Shown one piece after another: positions 9,540 to 23,000 of a DNA stretch of 28,065 bases; the first letter of the stretch is position 1; the number at the start of each line of letters is the position of its first letter. The notes beneath the pieces were generated by a model that was given only the letters and a program-made list of their open reading frames with translations, was not told where the DNA came from and did not search any database. A program made the position numbers and the translations under genes. Origin of the DNA: Lactifluus volemus (lineage: Eukaryota; Basidiomycota; Agaricomycetes; Russulales; Russulaceae); contig WTXI01000416.1 of NCBI GenBank assembly GCA_022376515.1, positions 1 through 28,065 of the forward strand. Reading direction: 5' to 3'.

Positions 9540-10183
9540 CGGGATTCAAGTGTACTCATCGTGGTATGAAACCCATCGTTATCGTGCAGGGCAGAGACAC
9601 AAATCACTCAGCCTGGGAGAATGGACAGCTGCCGCCCTCGATACACAGGATCAGCGCCGTTGCTGTTCAATCGAGGCTAGAACTTGAATGAGTGCCGTTA
9701 ATCTGCCTCGCCTCGCACAATCCCGGAAAGACTTTAAGCTGTTCGTGCCATACTCATCCGCATTCGCTAAATCCCTTTCTCCAGAGTTCTCACACCCTGA
9801 CGGCGGAGTGTCCAGATCGAGAATGCTCTGTTTTTCGACTGAACGGTGGACGTGGAGAACCCCTGGTGTTGGCGACAGGCATGTCGACCAGCAAGGTAAG
9901 AGAGCGTCAGCAAATCTAATGCGCGGAAAAAAAACCATTAAAGGACAGGGGAACATGACGTACGATGCCAGCTTGTTAGGTGGAGTGGTTGACGAGATCC
10001 CAGGACACGATCACGACAGCAGGATTGATACAGGAATGAATGAATGTTCATCAATTGGGAAAGATAGCGAGTCCCGGCTTACCTGTGCTTGCTATTGGAC
10101 TCGTCAGCAGGCGGCCACGACGCAGCATGTGTGAATGAAGCCTGCTGGCTATGCTGGACCCCTACCTTGCTATCTAGCATACC
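9540..10183. other. Intergenic stretch upstream of the SDR remnant
   Basis: CpG levels return to normal at 9540. An open frame at 9688-10134 has no recognisable family features and no supporting splice pattern, so I do not call it. The stretch may hold the former promoter of the SDR gene. Confidence 0.45.
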
Positions 10184-11371
10184 ATGGTTGATGTACCACT
10201 AAAAACCTGCAGAGTTTGGCTTATCACAAGTAGGCAACGTCTGCCATCCCTTTGCGCGTGGATCTCTTACCACCCCCTCACCTCAGGAGCCACGTCTGGC
10301 CTTGGCTTGGCGTTTAACTCGGAACGTTATCGCTCGTGGCGATAATGTCATCGCGACAGAGCGGTCTGCTTCACGATTGGATGACCTCTTGTCGGACTCG
10401 TCGATCGACCTACGCGTCTTGGCTCTCGACGTGACAGCTCCTATCGCAGACATTAAGCGACAGGTAGATTTTGCAATCCATGTCTGGGGACGTATAGACG
10501 TCCTCGTTAACAACGCCGGGATTGCCACTTTTGGCGCAATTGAGGAGGTCGGGTTCGTGCGATCAACCCATCAGCTTTACCGGTCGTCGCAAAGAAGTAA
10601 CACAGTTGGTTTGCAGGGCCCAGGCGATGATGGATGTGATGTAAGTCAAATTTTTCGGTGACGTGAATGTAACGAATACTGTCCTCCCTCACATGCGTCA
10701 CCACCGTGAGGGTCTCATCGTGTTCATTGGAAGCCGTTCAAGTTCCGTCTTCCGTAGTCAGACCATAGTAAGTAACTTACGACGCGCACATCTAGTTTTG
10801 TCATCTCATTTGCTAATCTTAACGACATTAGGGCATCGGTTTGTAATCTGTTTCTACCTATCGGTTCCTGTAATCGACTAACCCTCCCTTGTGGACCTCA
10901 GGACCATACTCAGCGTCGAAAGCTGCTGTCCACGGTGAGCCTCTCGCTCCTTGCGTGATGGAATCGTGCTGACCCAGACGGTTGCCACCCAGCCTACGCA
11001 GAGGCGCTCTCAGCTGAGATGGTTTCTTTCGGTGTCAAGGTACTGATCGTGGTACCGGGCACCTTTGACACCAAGATCAATGCGCAGCAGCGTATCGGTA
11101 CACCGCTACCGGGATACGAGCCAGCTCATGCATACATGGATGCCTTGGTCAAGAATCTCGCCAATTCTCCCAAAGGTGACCCTGCGTTGGGCTTGTAGAC
11201 ATCATACGTGGTGAGGGCCGTGCAGCAGGCCGCAAGTCATTACCACTCTGGCTCTTCCTTGGTGAGGACTGCATGCATGATGTACGTCCTCGCCTAGGCC
11301 AGATCGGATCGACTATGGATGAGTAGGAGGCGATGGGCACGGGACTAGGCCCTCTACCAGCTGTATCATGA
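10184..11371 (+). pseudogene. Short-chain dehydrogenase/reductase (SDR), decayed
   Basis: Six exons can be traced: 10184-10229, 10287-10552, 10617-10767, 10832-10838, 10902-10934 and 10993-11371. They encode a classical SDR with the Rossmann start VWLIT, LALDVTA, the VLVNNAG motif, VLPHM, the catalytic YSASK and the C-terminal RGEGRAAGR. Lesions are several. The first Gly of TGxxxGxG becomes Arg at the exon 1-2 junction. One extra T at 10313 shifts frame. An in-frame TAA lies at 10642-10644, between MMDVM and VKFFG. A one-base loss near 11187 shifts frame again. TAG at 11324-11326 stands where the reading MDExEAMG suggests a former Trp. Independent nonsense and frameshift changes across the gene argue for a true pseudogene rather than sequencing error. 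It lies just downstream of the CpG-poor island. The substrate is unknown. Confidence 0.8.
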
Positions 11372-11676
11372 ATGAGGACTCGCGTACGCCAGTTAAATTA
11401 TCATCAGGAGGAACTTATTCATATTCATCTACTTGCTCCCGTGTCGCTTCATTCGTGAATTCATATAACTTTTTTTGAGCTGCCTTGACGAACGGGAAAA
11501 CTAACTATGTACGTACAACAAACCCGTGGAGGAATATTATAGTGAAGCTCCAACCGCCAAAAGTGTGATAGTTGTTGAATACATTGCCAAATCTCCCGGA
11601 GCCTGTCCGTATGTATACTGCGTATCGTGACATTATGCGCGCTATCCCCATGCTAGGTCTCGATGACTGCGCGCAA
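11372..11676. other. Convergent intergenic spacer
   Basis: This 305-base gap separates the end of the SDR remnant from the UBC13 stop codon. It should hold the UBC13 3' UTR. Nothing else is evident. Confidence 0.5.
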
Positions 11677-12406
11677 TTAGGTCGCATACTGCTCCGTCCA
11701 TTCCTTGCTAACCTGCCGCGCGCCAGCCTCATCCTCCTTATAGTGCTTCGCTACGTCTGCTGCGAGTGGATCGTCAGGGTTGGGAGAGCTGAGAAGCGCC
11801 TGTATAGACAGGAGGACAGTGCGGATCTGTAGTGCTGGAGACCATTTGTCTAGATATTACGGTCACTATAAAGGAACACTGGTTTTGAAAACAAATACGA
11901 GCGCTTGCCTTTCAAGATATCCAGACAAATCCGACCAAGCTTGTCTGAGCAGGTGGTGAATATCGTTTCGAATAACTCTGAGAAAGAAGACCGCACGCAC
12001 CGATATTGGGGTGATATATTTTGGTAAGAAAACGTACTTTGGGCGGTGCCATTGGATACTCTTCAGGGAGGAATAGTTCAAGTCTGAAAACACCGTCTGC
12101 ACGTAGATCAGTAACCATGGAAGCCTGTGCAGAATCAATAAACGTACTTTGGAACGGACTGCCGTCTGGGCCTTGAATAGTCACATCAAAGTACCTGAGG
12201 TTGTCCTCATGTGGAGCAGCGGAAATTCCAGGTGCCGGGTCCGCCACAAGGCGCTCTGTTTCCTGTAGTGGGCGAAGGGGTCTAAGGAGGAGGAGAAAGA
12301 AGGAGGCGTATGTTAGAATCACACACTTTGATTATCCGCTGGAAAGGTGCGTGATGAATGTCGATAGGTTATGAAATTAAAAAAGACAGACCTTTGGGAG
12401 GGCCAT
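11677..12406 (-). CDS. UBC13: Ubiquitin-conjugating enzyme E2 N (Ubc13)
   Basis: Ubc13 pairs with the Mms2/Uev variant to build Lys63-linked ubiquitin chains in DNA damage tolerance. The 148-residue product matches the usual length. Exons on the minus strand are 12406-12392, 12338-12327, 12262-12148, 12096-12001, 11944-11909 and 11849-11677; every junction is in phase. The N-terminus MALPKRIIKETERL is diagnostic, followed by [25 protein letters not shown] and HPN (76-78). The catalytic Cys86 lies in [12 protein letters not shown]. The first two exons are tiny (15 and 12 nt). Intron 5 (11850-11908) begins GCAAGC after AAAG, a GC-AG intron; no GT donor keeps the ILK-DKW junction in frame. It is head-to-head with elongin C, with 125 bp between start codons. 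Confidence 0.95.
11850..11908 (-). other. GC-AG intron in UBC13
   Basis: The exon end AAAG is followed by GCAAGC and the intron ends CTAG. The splice completes the Asp codon of the conserved ILKDKW segment. The strong AG/GCAAG context matches the known consensus of the rare GC-AG intron class. Confidence 0.85.
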
Positions 12407-12531
12407 AAGGGTGAGGAGAAGTCTAAAGATAACGAAGACAGCGACGAGTCGGAATGACCGAGGAATGGGTAGATCTCTTCGGCTATTCCCGTTTGATTTA
12501 TACGATTATGTCATACACGCGTCTTTCAATC
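12407..12531. promoter_or_regulatory. Divergent promoter between UBC13 and elongin C
   Basis: Only 125 bp separate the two start codons, so both 5' UTRs and core promoters must be compressed here. An ATG in the elongin C frame at 12508 could extend that protein by eight residues at the expense of the promoter. Confidence 0.6.
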
Positions 12532-13080
12532 ATGTCGTCCACTCAACAACCGGATGATTGGATTCGTGTAACAAGTAGGGACGGCTTTTCTTTCATTGTC
12601 AAACGAAATGTCGTTCTTCGTAGTGGAACACTTAGAAACATGCTCGACGAACGTCGTACGTCTCACTCTTACCACTCTCACCCTTTATGCTCACGCGACC
12701 CTTTCCCTTCTCAGACAGTTTCGCAGAGGCCGTGCAAAAAGTCTGTCGTGTAGACGAGAGGTGTCTATCATATCTTACAGACCATCCTAGTTCTCACCTT
12801 CCTGACATCGCAGGGCTGCCGTGACAGAGAAATTCGTAGAATATCTTGCCTACAAGGCGACGTACGACAACGCTCCTCCGAATGAGGACATCCCTGACTT
12901 CATTGAGCGTATCGACCCCGAAATAGCCTTGGAGCTGTACGTGCAACCTTTAAAGTCCGAGTCGTTCCCGTATATCCGAACTGACATCTTCTCTAGCCTA
13001 GCTGCCGCCGACTATCTCGAGGGTGCGTATGGAGTGTTCATTTTAAGATTGGCCGCTCATACTCCTGTCATTCAGTTTGA
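12532..13080 (+). CDS. ELC1: Elongin C (Skp1/BTB-fold adaptor)
   Basis: Elongin C is the Skp1-like adaptor of elongin/cullin ubiquitin ligases and transcription elongation complexes. The 107-residue product has the expected compact length. Exons are 12532-12655, 12715-12760, 12814-12936, 12997-13022 and 13076-13080. Recognisable segments in order are WIRVTSRDGFSFIVKR, SGTLRNMLDE, FAEAVQKVCRVDER, VEYLAYKATYDN and IDPEIALELLLAAADYLEV. The last exon contributes only TT plus TGA: G (13022) plus TT makes Val, followed at once by stop. The C-terminal DYLEV fits the family. The start at 12532 gives MSSTQQPDDW; the in-frame ATG at 12508 is an alternative. It shares a 125-bp divergent promoter with UBC13, another ubiquitin-system gene. 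Confidence 0.93.
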
Positions 13081-13805
13081 CCCTTTTGACATCATGGGTG
13101 GTTTCTGGGGCGTGTCGCGCTGGGTGGAGATCACAGTCACAAATTATTTACTTCGCTCTCCATTCATTTTAGACTGGTTTCTGACTCGAGGGATGGGACC
13201 CTGCTCGCACTGTTGTTGTGCTTGATTTGCAATGTGTTGCATCGTATGTCTCCGCGATGCATTGCAGATCAGCTATACCACCAGTGGGAGCAGCTTTAGA
13301 GCAGAGGAACCCATCAACTCAACTACCTACGAGACTGATGTTAGGTTGATGCATAGCTGTAAGTATGCAGTTATAGCATCTCATTTCATTTTCACTGGAC
13401 ACGCATAGCCGCATGCATAGCCGAGAGACTTTAGTTAAACGATTAGAATGAGCAGGCTGGCGTATCGTGTGATCATGCGATCATCGAACGATTTGAGCTA
13501 TTGCGGTGGATAAGTCGTGGCAAGCAAGACGGCCTGGTACTCAGAAGCTCTGTGCTTCGAAAAGTAATTATACAAAGACCGTAGCAGCTAGGAGGAGCCT
13601 CGCGTCATTACAACCGAGGCGAGCGGCCGAACGCCCTCAGAGCCTGACTGGGAGAACCAGACTATCAGTACTAGTACCGTCCCGAAAATAACTCAAAGGT
13701 GGAATACGGATCCTTGATATTACTAGCTTGATCCAAGAGTACAAAATACAAAAACAGATTGTGCATCAGGGAATGACAAGTACAACATGCATCGCATCGC
13801 TCGTC
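13081..13805. other. Convergent intergenic region
   Basis: These 725 bases lie between the elongin C stop and the calcineurin stop and must carry both 3' UTRs. Small open frames (for example 13506-13691) show no family features. Confidence 0.5.
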
Positions 13806-16251
13806 CTATGCCGTTTCGTGACGTTTCGGAGCAGGTGGTCGATCAGTGGCACGGCGACCATAAGCAAGTCGATCTGCCATACGCTCAACGAAGCCGGAGT
13901 TCCCGTCCTCGTCCATCGGGATTGGACTAGGCCATGCTCCAGGAACGCCCGTGCTGGGACCTGCTGCCGCTGGCGAGACCTCAGGTGTTGTAGCATCGCC
14001 CTCGGCCGTCGGGCTGCTATTGCCACTGCCCCACCCACGCTGCATATGCCCCGTATGGGTCTGTCGCATCGACGGGACAGGAACGAAGGGGAAAGACGTC
14101 GGCAAGTGAAACTCGGGTAATCGCTCGTTGGCAATGTCAAGGCGCCGTCTACGGCGCTCGTAAGTTGGATGAGAAAAAGGAAACAATAACCTGATACTCA
14201 CGCATCGTCAAAGCTATGGATGTACCGCCGGATCTGGTTGCCTTGCACCCCCAGTGCGTCCATTCCATTACGGGGGGCGCCATGTACATCGTCCATCCCG
14301 GCAGCTGGGCTGAGCTCCGACGCGTTCTCAGACTCCTCACTATACGGGCTGTGTGTGAGTATAGATCCGCACGTGTGATACTGCGAACATACCGTAGTTG
14401 CTGGAACATGCGCTGGATACGTCCAACAGCAAGAATCTTGTTCTTGATATCTTGGCGTCTTGTAGATAGATCGTTCGGCGCTGCTTGATCCATAAGAGCA
14501 CGCTGTGCATCATCATCGGAAGACGAGGACTCTTCCTCGAGCTCCTCTTGTGAACATACAGACAGCACCGCAAGCAACATTTCGATGACTGTTGATAAAA
14601 CATAAGTAATCCCCTCGCATGAAGCAAGGGAATACGTGCTTTTCGCCCCGACGAACGGAAGGCTCCACGTGAAGGCATCCATGAAGTTGGGTAACCAATA
14701 TGGATGTGGGCGTGCATGATACTGGCGGATCGTGATGCTCTTGTTCGCATATTTGAGCACAGCACCTCGATTGTGATAGACATCGAGGTAATTCGGTGCC
14801 GAGAACACAGTGATAACAGACGGAAATTTCTTTGTTGGCGTCTTACGGAACATGACGTAGCTGTTTGACCATCAGCAGATGAAATCGAATCGGGGGACTG
14901 TACGTACCCGGCATCCTGGGCCTCGTGTCCGCGGATGACGCCCAACAACTCGTTACGCTCCAGAAACTTTATGACGGCGTCAAATCTACATCTAGCCATT
15001 AGGAAAGTTCGAGCAAAGGAATGACTTTCGCACGTGAAATAAAAAGAGCAGCCGCGGGTACTGTTGTGTCCGAACATCTGACCTGGCGGGACGGGGGACG
15101 GGTGAGGAGAAGGCTCGTTCTCGTGTCCGAAGTTTGGAACTGGGTCGGACCACAGCAAGTCGCATAGTAAACCAAATGACCCAGGCTCTTGGAATCTGTT
15201 GATCTAATAACGCGAGTCAGACACAGTGTCTTTGATTCTCGAGGCGATACGAACCCGATCTACATCCGAGATAGTGTTAAGTTCCGGGGAGATACCTCCA
15301 TGGACACAGAAGAATTTGCTATCCAGCAAGCCACAGACGGGTAGTGCGCAGAAAGATTCTATGCACGCATCATATACAGTCTCACTGTACTTATGTAAAC
15401 CTGCTCGGACGGTTAGAGTGTTGAGTGTAAACAAAGGAGCAGCGACAGACATTCGCGCTTGAAGGTGAAGTACTCGGTGAGATGTCGACACTCGTGATTG
15501 CCGCGAATAAGGAACAGGCGATCCGGATACCATAACTTGAGAGAATATAGATAGAGCAAGCACTAGATAGATGTTAATTCCTCATTGCGGTCAAAGGATT
15601 GCGCTACACCTACCTCGATTCCAAAACAGCCTCTGTCAACGTAATCCCCAAGGAATAGGTAGTTTGTGTCAGGCAGCTTTCCACCAACTTCAAATATCTT
15701 CATGAGATCATACTACGGGATTTACGCCAAAGCGTTTGATGAGCATAGGGGATTTGCAGCGAGCGTTCGCTCACATATTGTCCATGTATATCACCAACGA
15801 CTATGTAAAATGTTCTAATCTCAGTGGGCGCATGAAGGTATCGCGAGGATGACATACCGGTCACTGGACCCTTCACTCTCAGCATATTTGGTTCTGTGGT
15901 CAGCATATCCGTACATTGTCGGAGAATCGCCAAAGCCTGGGCCTCGGTCAGGCGACCCTCGTGGATGAAGTGTTCACGCAAGAACTCTGGATTTGGTTTT
16001 TTGCGTCCATGCCGGTCAGTCGTCCAGAACTGCTCATCAGTGGGACGAGATGTCGCAGGCTGACGGACCTGCACAGGGAGAATTACGCTTTGATTAGTGC
16101 AGAGACAGATGTGGCATGGCCGGTGTCAACTACGTACACCTTTTACGTGTCGCTCACAGGTATCTGGGGGTATATCAAACGCTTGGCCGGCTTTATTCTT
16201 ATCTTGGATCTGGTTCAATGCGTTTTGAAGGTGAAGTCTGCGGTCTACCAT
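13806..16251 (-). CDS. CNA1: Calcineurin catalytic subunit A (PP2B Ser/Thr phosphatase)
   Basis: This is the Ca2+/calmodulin-activated phosphatase controlling stress and morphogenesis signalling. Twelve exons (minus strand): 16251-16138, 16068-15858, 15800-15775, 15712-15614, 15562-15451, 15400-15255, 15203-15034, 14985-14908, 14860-14640, 14588-14393, 14339-14202 and 14148-13806, giving 617 residues. Metal-site motifs are GDIHG (111-115), GDYVDRG (139-145), RGNHE (170-174), VHGG and RGHE (311-314), then [16 protein letters not shown] and [19 protein letters not shown]. An acidic region, a calmodulin-binding helix (about 436-458, [16 protein letters not shown]) and an autoinhibitory-like [14 protein letters not shown] (about 504-517) follow. 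A Pro-rich insertion (about 266-282) replaces the shorter loop seen in yeasts. Intron 9 (14589-14639) appears to be GC-AG; if retained it adds 17 residues without a stop. The start at 16251 is the first ATG after an upstream in-frame stop. Confidence 0.93.
14589..14639 (-). other. Probable GC-AG intron (51 nt) in calcineurin A
   Basis: The conserved [15 protein letters not shown] is interrupted by 51 nt. The only junction I find that restores the segment uses donor GCACGT (after AAAA) and acceptor CAACAG, giving VGAKIIEMLL. The length is a multiple of three and the insert is open in frame, so retention would insert 17 residues next to the calcineurin B-binding helix. Confidence 0.65.
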
Positions 16252-16970
16252 ACTTGGAGCCAATGTTCGCAGTGAGGTGGGTGGAGGTATCTCTGTTAGA
16301 GGCTGGGACGCCCAAGGTCTGTTTGTGCCACACTATCAAAGACAGGAATAGTTGACGCTCACGAGGGGTTGCCAAACGTCACCTCGGCCGATTCTAGATC
16401 CGCCTCGGAAAGTCAAAGCCGTCGGGGTAGGGGTGAGACTGCGGGCCACAGCAGTCGTACGATGTCCCTACTTGGGTGCGATGCAAGGAATTTAGAACGG
16501 GGGGCACTAGGCTTTGAGGGAGCAGATATTGACCTCAACGCTGGTCTTGGTGTTGGCAGCTTGGAGAGTGAAATTCAAAAACCAACGTTGGGATGCGCTG
16601 GCGAGCAATCACCGGCCGGTTGTGACAGCTGATGTGGGTGAGAAAGCGCTTGATAGAGCTGAATCGAGTATAATAACGTGAACTTTTCGTTGGCGAGGCG
16701 CTTCTTTGTTCCTCGCCAGGGGTCATTATCTATTGATCAGGTTATTCCGATAGAGCTACTATAGTTTTGAACGATAAACACGTTACTAGCGGCGAGAATG
16801 CACGATTTCATCATGTGTAAATCGAACGCAGCATGCCAGTGGTGCACTAACAGTGAGGGGGAAAAGTAAATTTTAAAGAAAAGAAAACCGACTGCACAGG
16901 GCCGATCAGTTGTGCAATTTATAGTTAGAGCTACTTTATCCGGTCAACTCCCAACGGCCATAGCCATTTC
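16252..16970. other. Promoter region of calcineurin A and 3' flank of ARG5,6
   Basis: The 719 bases lie between two genes on the minus strand. They contain the calcineurin upstream region and the ARG5,6 3' UTR. I see no supported gene, and an in-frame stop upstream of 16251 limits N-terminal extension of calcineurin. Confidence 0.5.
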
Positions 16971-19910
<2,940 letters not shown>

Positions 19911-20051
19911 GACGGTTTGATGTCAAAGAGGGAAAGATAAGATTAGATAGTTTTTTTGGACACATTCGGAGGTTACCGAAGGGGGAGGGACTCGACCTGC
20001 GAGCGAGGCTATGCCCAGTCATTTTATGTGAATAACTCTCGACGGACCACC
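19911..20051. promoter_or_regulatory. Divergent promoter between ARG5,6 and the RING gene
   Basis: The 141 bp between start codons must serve both genes. It is purine-rich on the + strand around 19920-19995. No TATA box or known amino-acid-control site is evident by eye. Confidence 0.55.
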
Positions 20052-23000
20052 ATGTCCTCCTCGGACCCCCCTCAACTTCGTCTTTCCCTCCCTCAATCCG
20101 CTTCTACTTTTAAACGCTCTTTTGAACAATTCGGTTTCGATCTTGAAGCTACCGTCGATTCAACTGTAGTGGCCAGTTCCAGTGGAACCGATGAACATCG
20201 TCCCGGCCCAAGCAATGGCGACAGGAACAAGCGAGCTCGAAGCAGTAGTGTTACACCAAACACTGCAGAGCAAGCTCGTTCTATGGACAGTTCCCCCAGT
20301 TCAAGTTCATCCCACACAATATCTTCCGCTTCACCCAACCACACCGGTATCAATCACAGGGACGCACCGCCCGCCACCGCACAAACGCGCCATCCACAGG
20401 CGCTAGAAAATGATTCGCTATTCTCTCCCAATTCGGTTGGCGAACCGAGTCTCCCGTCTTCAGCGTTGTTCGACGCACGACCCTCGGAAGCCTCCCCCGT
20501 CGAACCCCCGACTTCTTCCGCTTGGTCCAATCCGCCGTCCTTAATTAATTCCAACTCGCAGCACAATGAACAATTTCGCCTCTCTATGGAACGTTTCCAT
20601 GCTTTTGATAGTCAGATTTCCACCATTCGCGCCCGCCCTGCCCCGCTTCCTTTCCACATCCCTCCCAGCTCCCCCACGTTGCCACCCTTGACCCTTTCCT
20701 CCCCAGTTGAGCATCCGCATCCCCATTCACGCTTGAATTCTGCCGTATCTCTACCATCAGTAGAGTCCTTGAACTATACGTCCACCTCCATGACTTCGCA
20801 AACACCTGCATCCGTTCCTCCACCACCTGCACCACCTTCAATTTCTACTCCCTCCGATCAGTACCATTCTGACATGGCGTCTATCGGTTTAGAAGAGTTT
20901 AGGGAGTTCAGAGACATGATGGGCTTCCCTGAACGACATATCAGCTCCTCGAGCATGGACCGTCTCCCTGCCAGGGCTCATTATCAAAGTCCCCCTCTGC
21001 TTGAATCAGAACGACCCCAAGTTGGCCGACCCTTCCGATGTCCTCCTTCCAGACATATACCCGAGAACATTTCGAGAAACTTGACCCTTCAACAGTGGTC
21101 CTCAGACCGTAGGGGTGCCACACTTGGTGACTCCGACGACGAGTTCGGTGGTCGTTCCGTCGGTACCAACTTGCAAGGCAGAAGGTCATTAGACCTTCCT
21201 AGGCCTCGTCTTGACTCCTCACTTCTTGCTAATAGATTAAGAAGGTCAATGCAGAGCCAAGCGACACATCCGACTTCCGGTCGAGTATCCCCGCCTAGGT
21301 TCCCTCCGTCACAAATTGAACCAAACTCGACGCAGTCTGTGAATAACTCTCGTACACAAGAGTCTGAACGGGTCAATAGACATGAACCCTGGTCATCTCA
21401 ACCTCCCCCAAGGCGGCCCATCTTAGCTGGCGCTTTTCGCACTCTAGCAGAAAGACTTGGGCGTGGGAGGCAGAGGACAAATCATACTGCCGATGGTGGG
21501 GCCGAGAGATCCCGTAGCCCAGCTGCCGGTGTTTCCCCCAGTTTGTATCTTTTTACCAGTTCGATGTGGTCACTAATCTGGCTGAAATTTCCCAGCTCCT
21601 GCGTACGACGATTGGGTCTTTGCCTCTCCTGACTTTTCATCGCCAGAAGACATTTCCTATGGATTGGATCTTCCGATGCCATCTCATTGGCTCGACGACG
21701 AGATTCCTTACTCGAGACTTTCTATACCACCCTCGCGTGTTTTCAGGGACCCTGCAATTTCAGGGCAAGCTCCATGGCGGAGTTCAATTCCCTCAAACGA
21801 TACCCCGGAAGATCATATCCTCTCCCTCCTGCACCGACCGTCAGCGACAATACCATCTGACGAATCGACACAGTCGGGTGAGTGAACCATCTCCCGCCGA
21901 GGTTTTGCCCCGTGCAGCCTTTTATCCGACTCTAAGCATTTATGGTGTATAGACTCCGTCTGGCGGCGCCTCTCCTATCCTGACTACCTTCCTCCACATC
22001 TTCCACCTGCCCGTACTAGCAATGGTCGCGGTGATGGAACAATCGACGCACCTTTGACACGTGCTACACATCCCCCCGAATCTTCCAGCACTGGTACAGG
22101 CGCCTCCGCTTCGGAGGTGACCACGGGATGGCGACGGAGTCCCGCCCGTGCAGAACCAAACTACGAGCTTGTGCATGGACGTGACGCGGGTTCTGGCCCC
22201 ATGACAACCCCCTCGTTGGGTGACCGACCGCGAACTGACCGATCTTCCGTGTCTATGCGAGAACTTATTGATCGTCATCTCCATCTTCAACCACCCTCTC
22301 GCATCCCACCTAACGATACAAGCACGCGAAGGTCGTCAGAGGTCTACCGATTACCCCCGGAAGCAGGGAATGCAGTGGCCTTCGATGCGGATGCATTTAG
22401 GCCGGACGTGTTGCCGGACGTGCCCTTTTCGAGTCAGGCTGCGGCCTTCTTTGCCTCCCGTACGCCATCGTCTACCGTCGAATCTGCATCTCTACGTCAC
22501 CCAGACACCATTGGTCCTGACCACATAAGTGCCCCTTCGATGTTCTCTTGGACAAGCCGGTTTGAAGAGGACTTCGCTGCGATGTCAGCTTCGCGCCTGC
22601 GTGCAATGGTTGAGGAGAGAAGACATCGTATGTCCCCGGAGCCGGACCGCCAGAGTACGATACGCCGATTCCCCGCAGAACAACCGATACCGTCTGCCTC
22701 CACATCTCGGCCCCTAGATATAGAGGAATTTCAGCATGGACCCTTCCGCGCTACTCTCGAACGCGTGGAGAGACAAGAACGGCGACAGGAGCAGCAACGC
22801 ATGATGGAGCGACAAGCAGAGATTGACCGGTTACGCTCGCGACTAAATGAGCTGCAGTCTCTAGACAGATCGGTCAACTCAACTCGTGTGCCATCCTTAC
22901 CTCCACTAAGGCTTGATCGTGATGTTTCGGTTTTGGAGGCTCCTCACAGAATGCCGTCACCTACGCCTTCAGCGAATGTCGAACCATCTGTAGGCTATTC

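Noticed and set aside
9688..10134. Open frame of 148 codons upstream of the SDR remnant
   Set aside because: No recognisable motif or splice continuity with the SDR exons; likely chance.
10641..10646. GTAAGT in the SDR remnant as a splice donor that would hide the TAA
   Set aside because: The sequence just downstream (FFGDVNVTNTVLPHM) is clear SDR coding sequence and no acceptor precedes it, so the TAA is read as a true stop.
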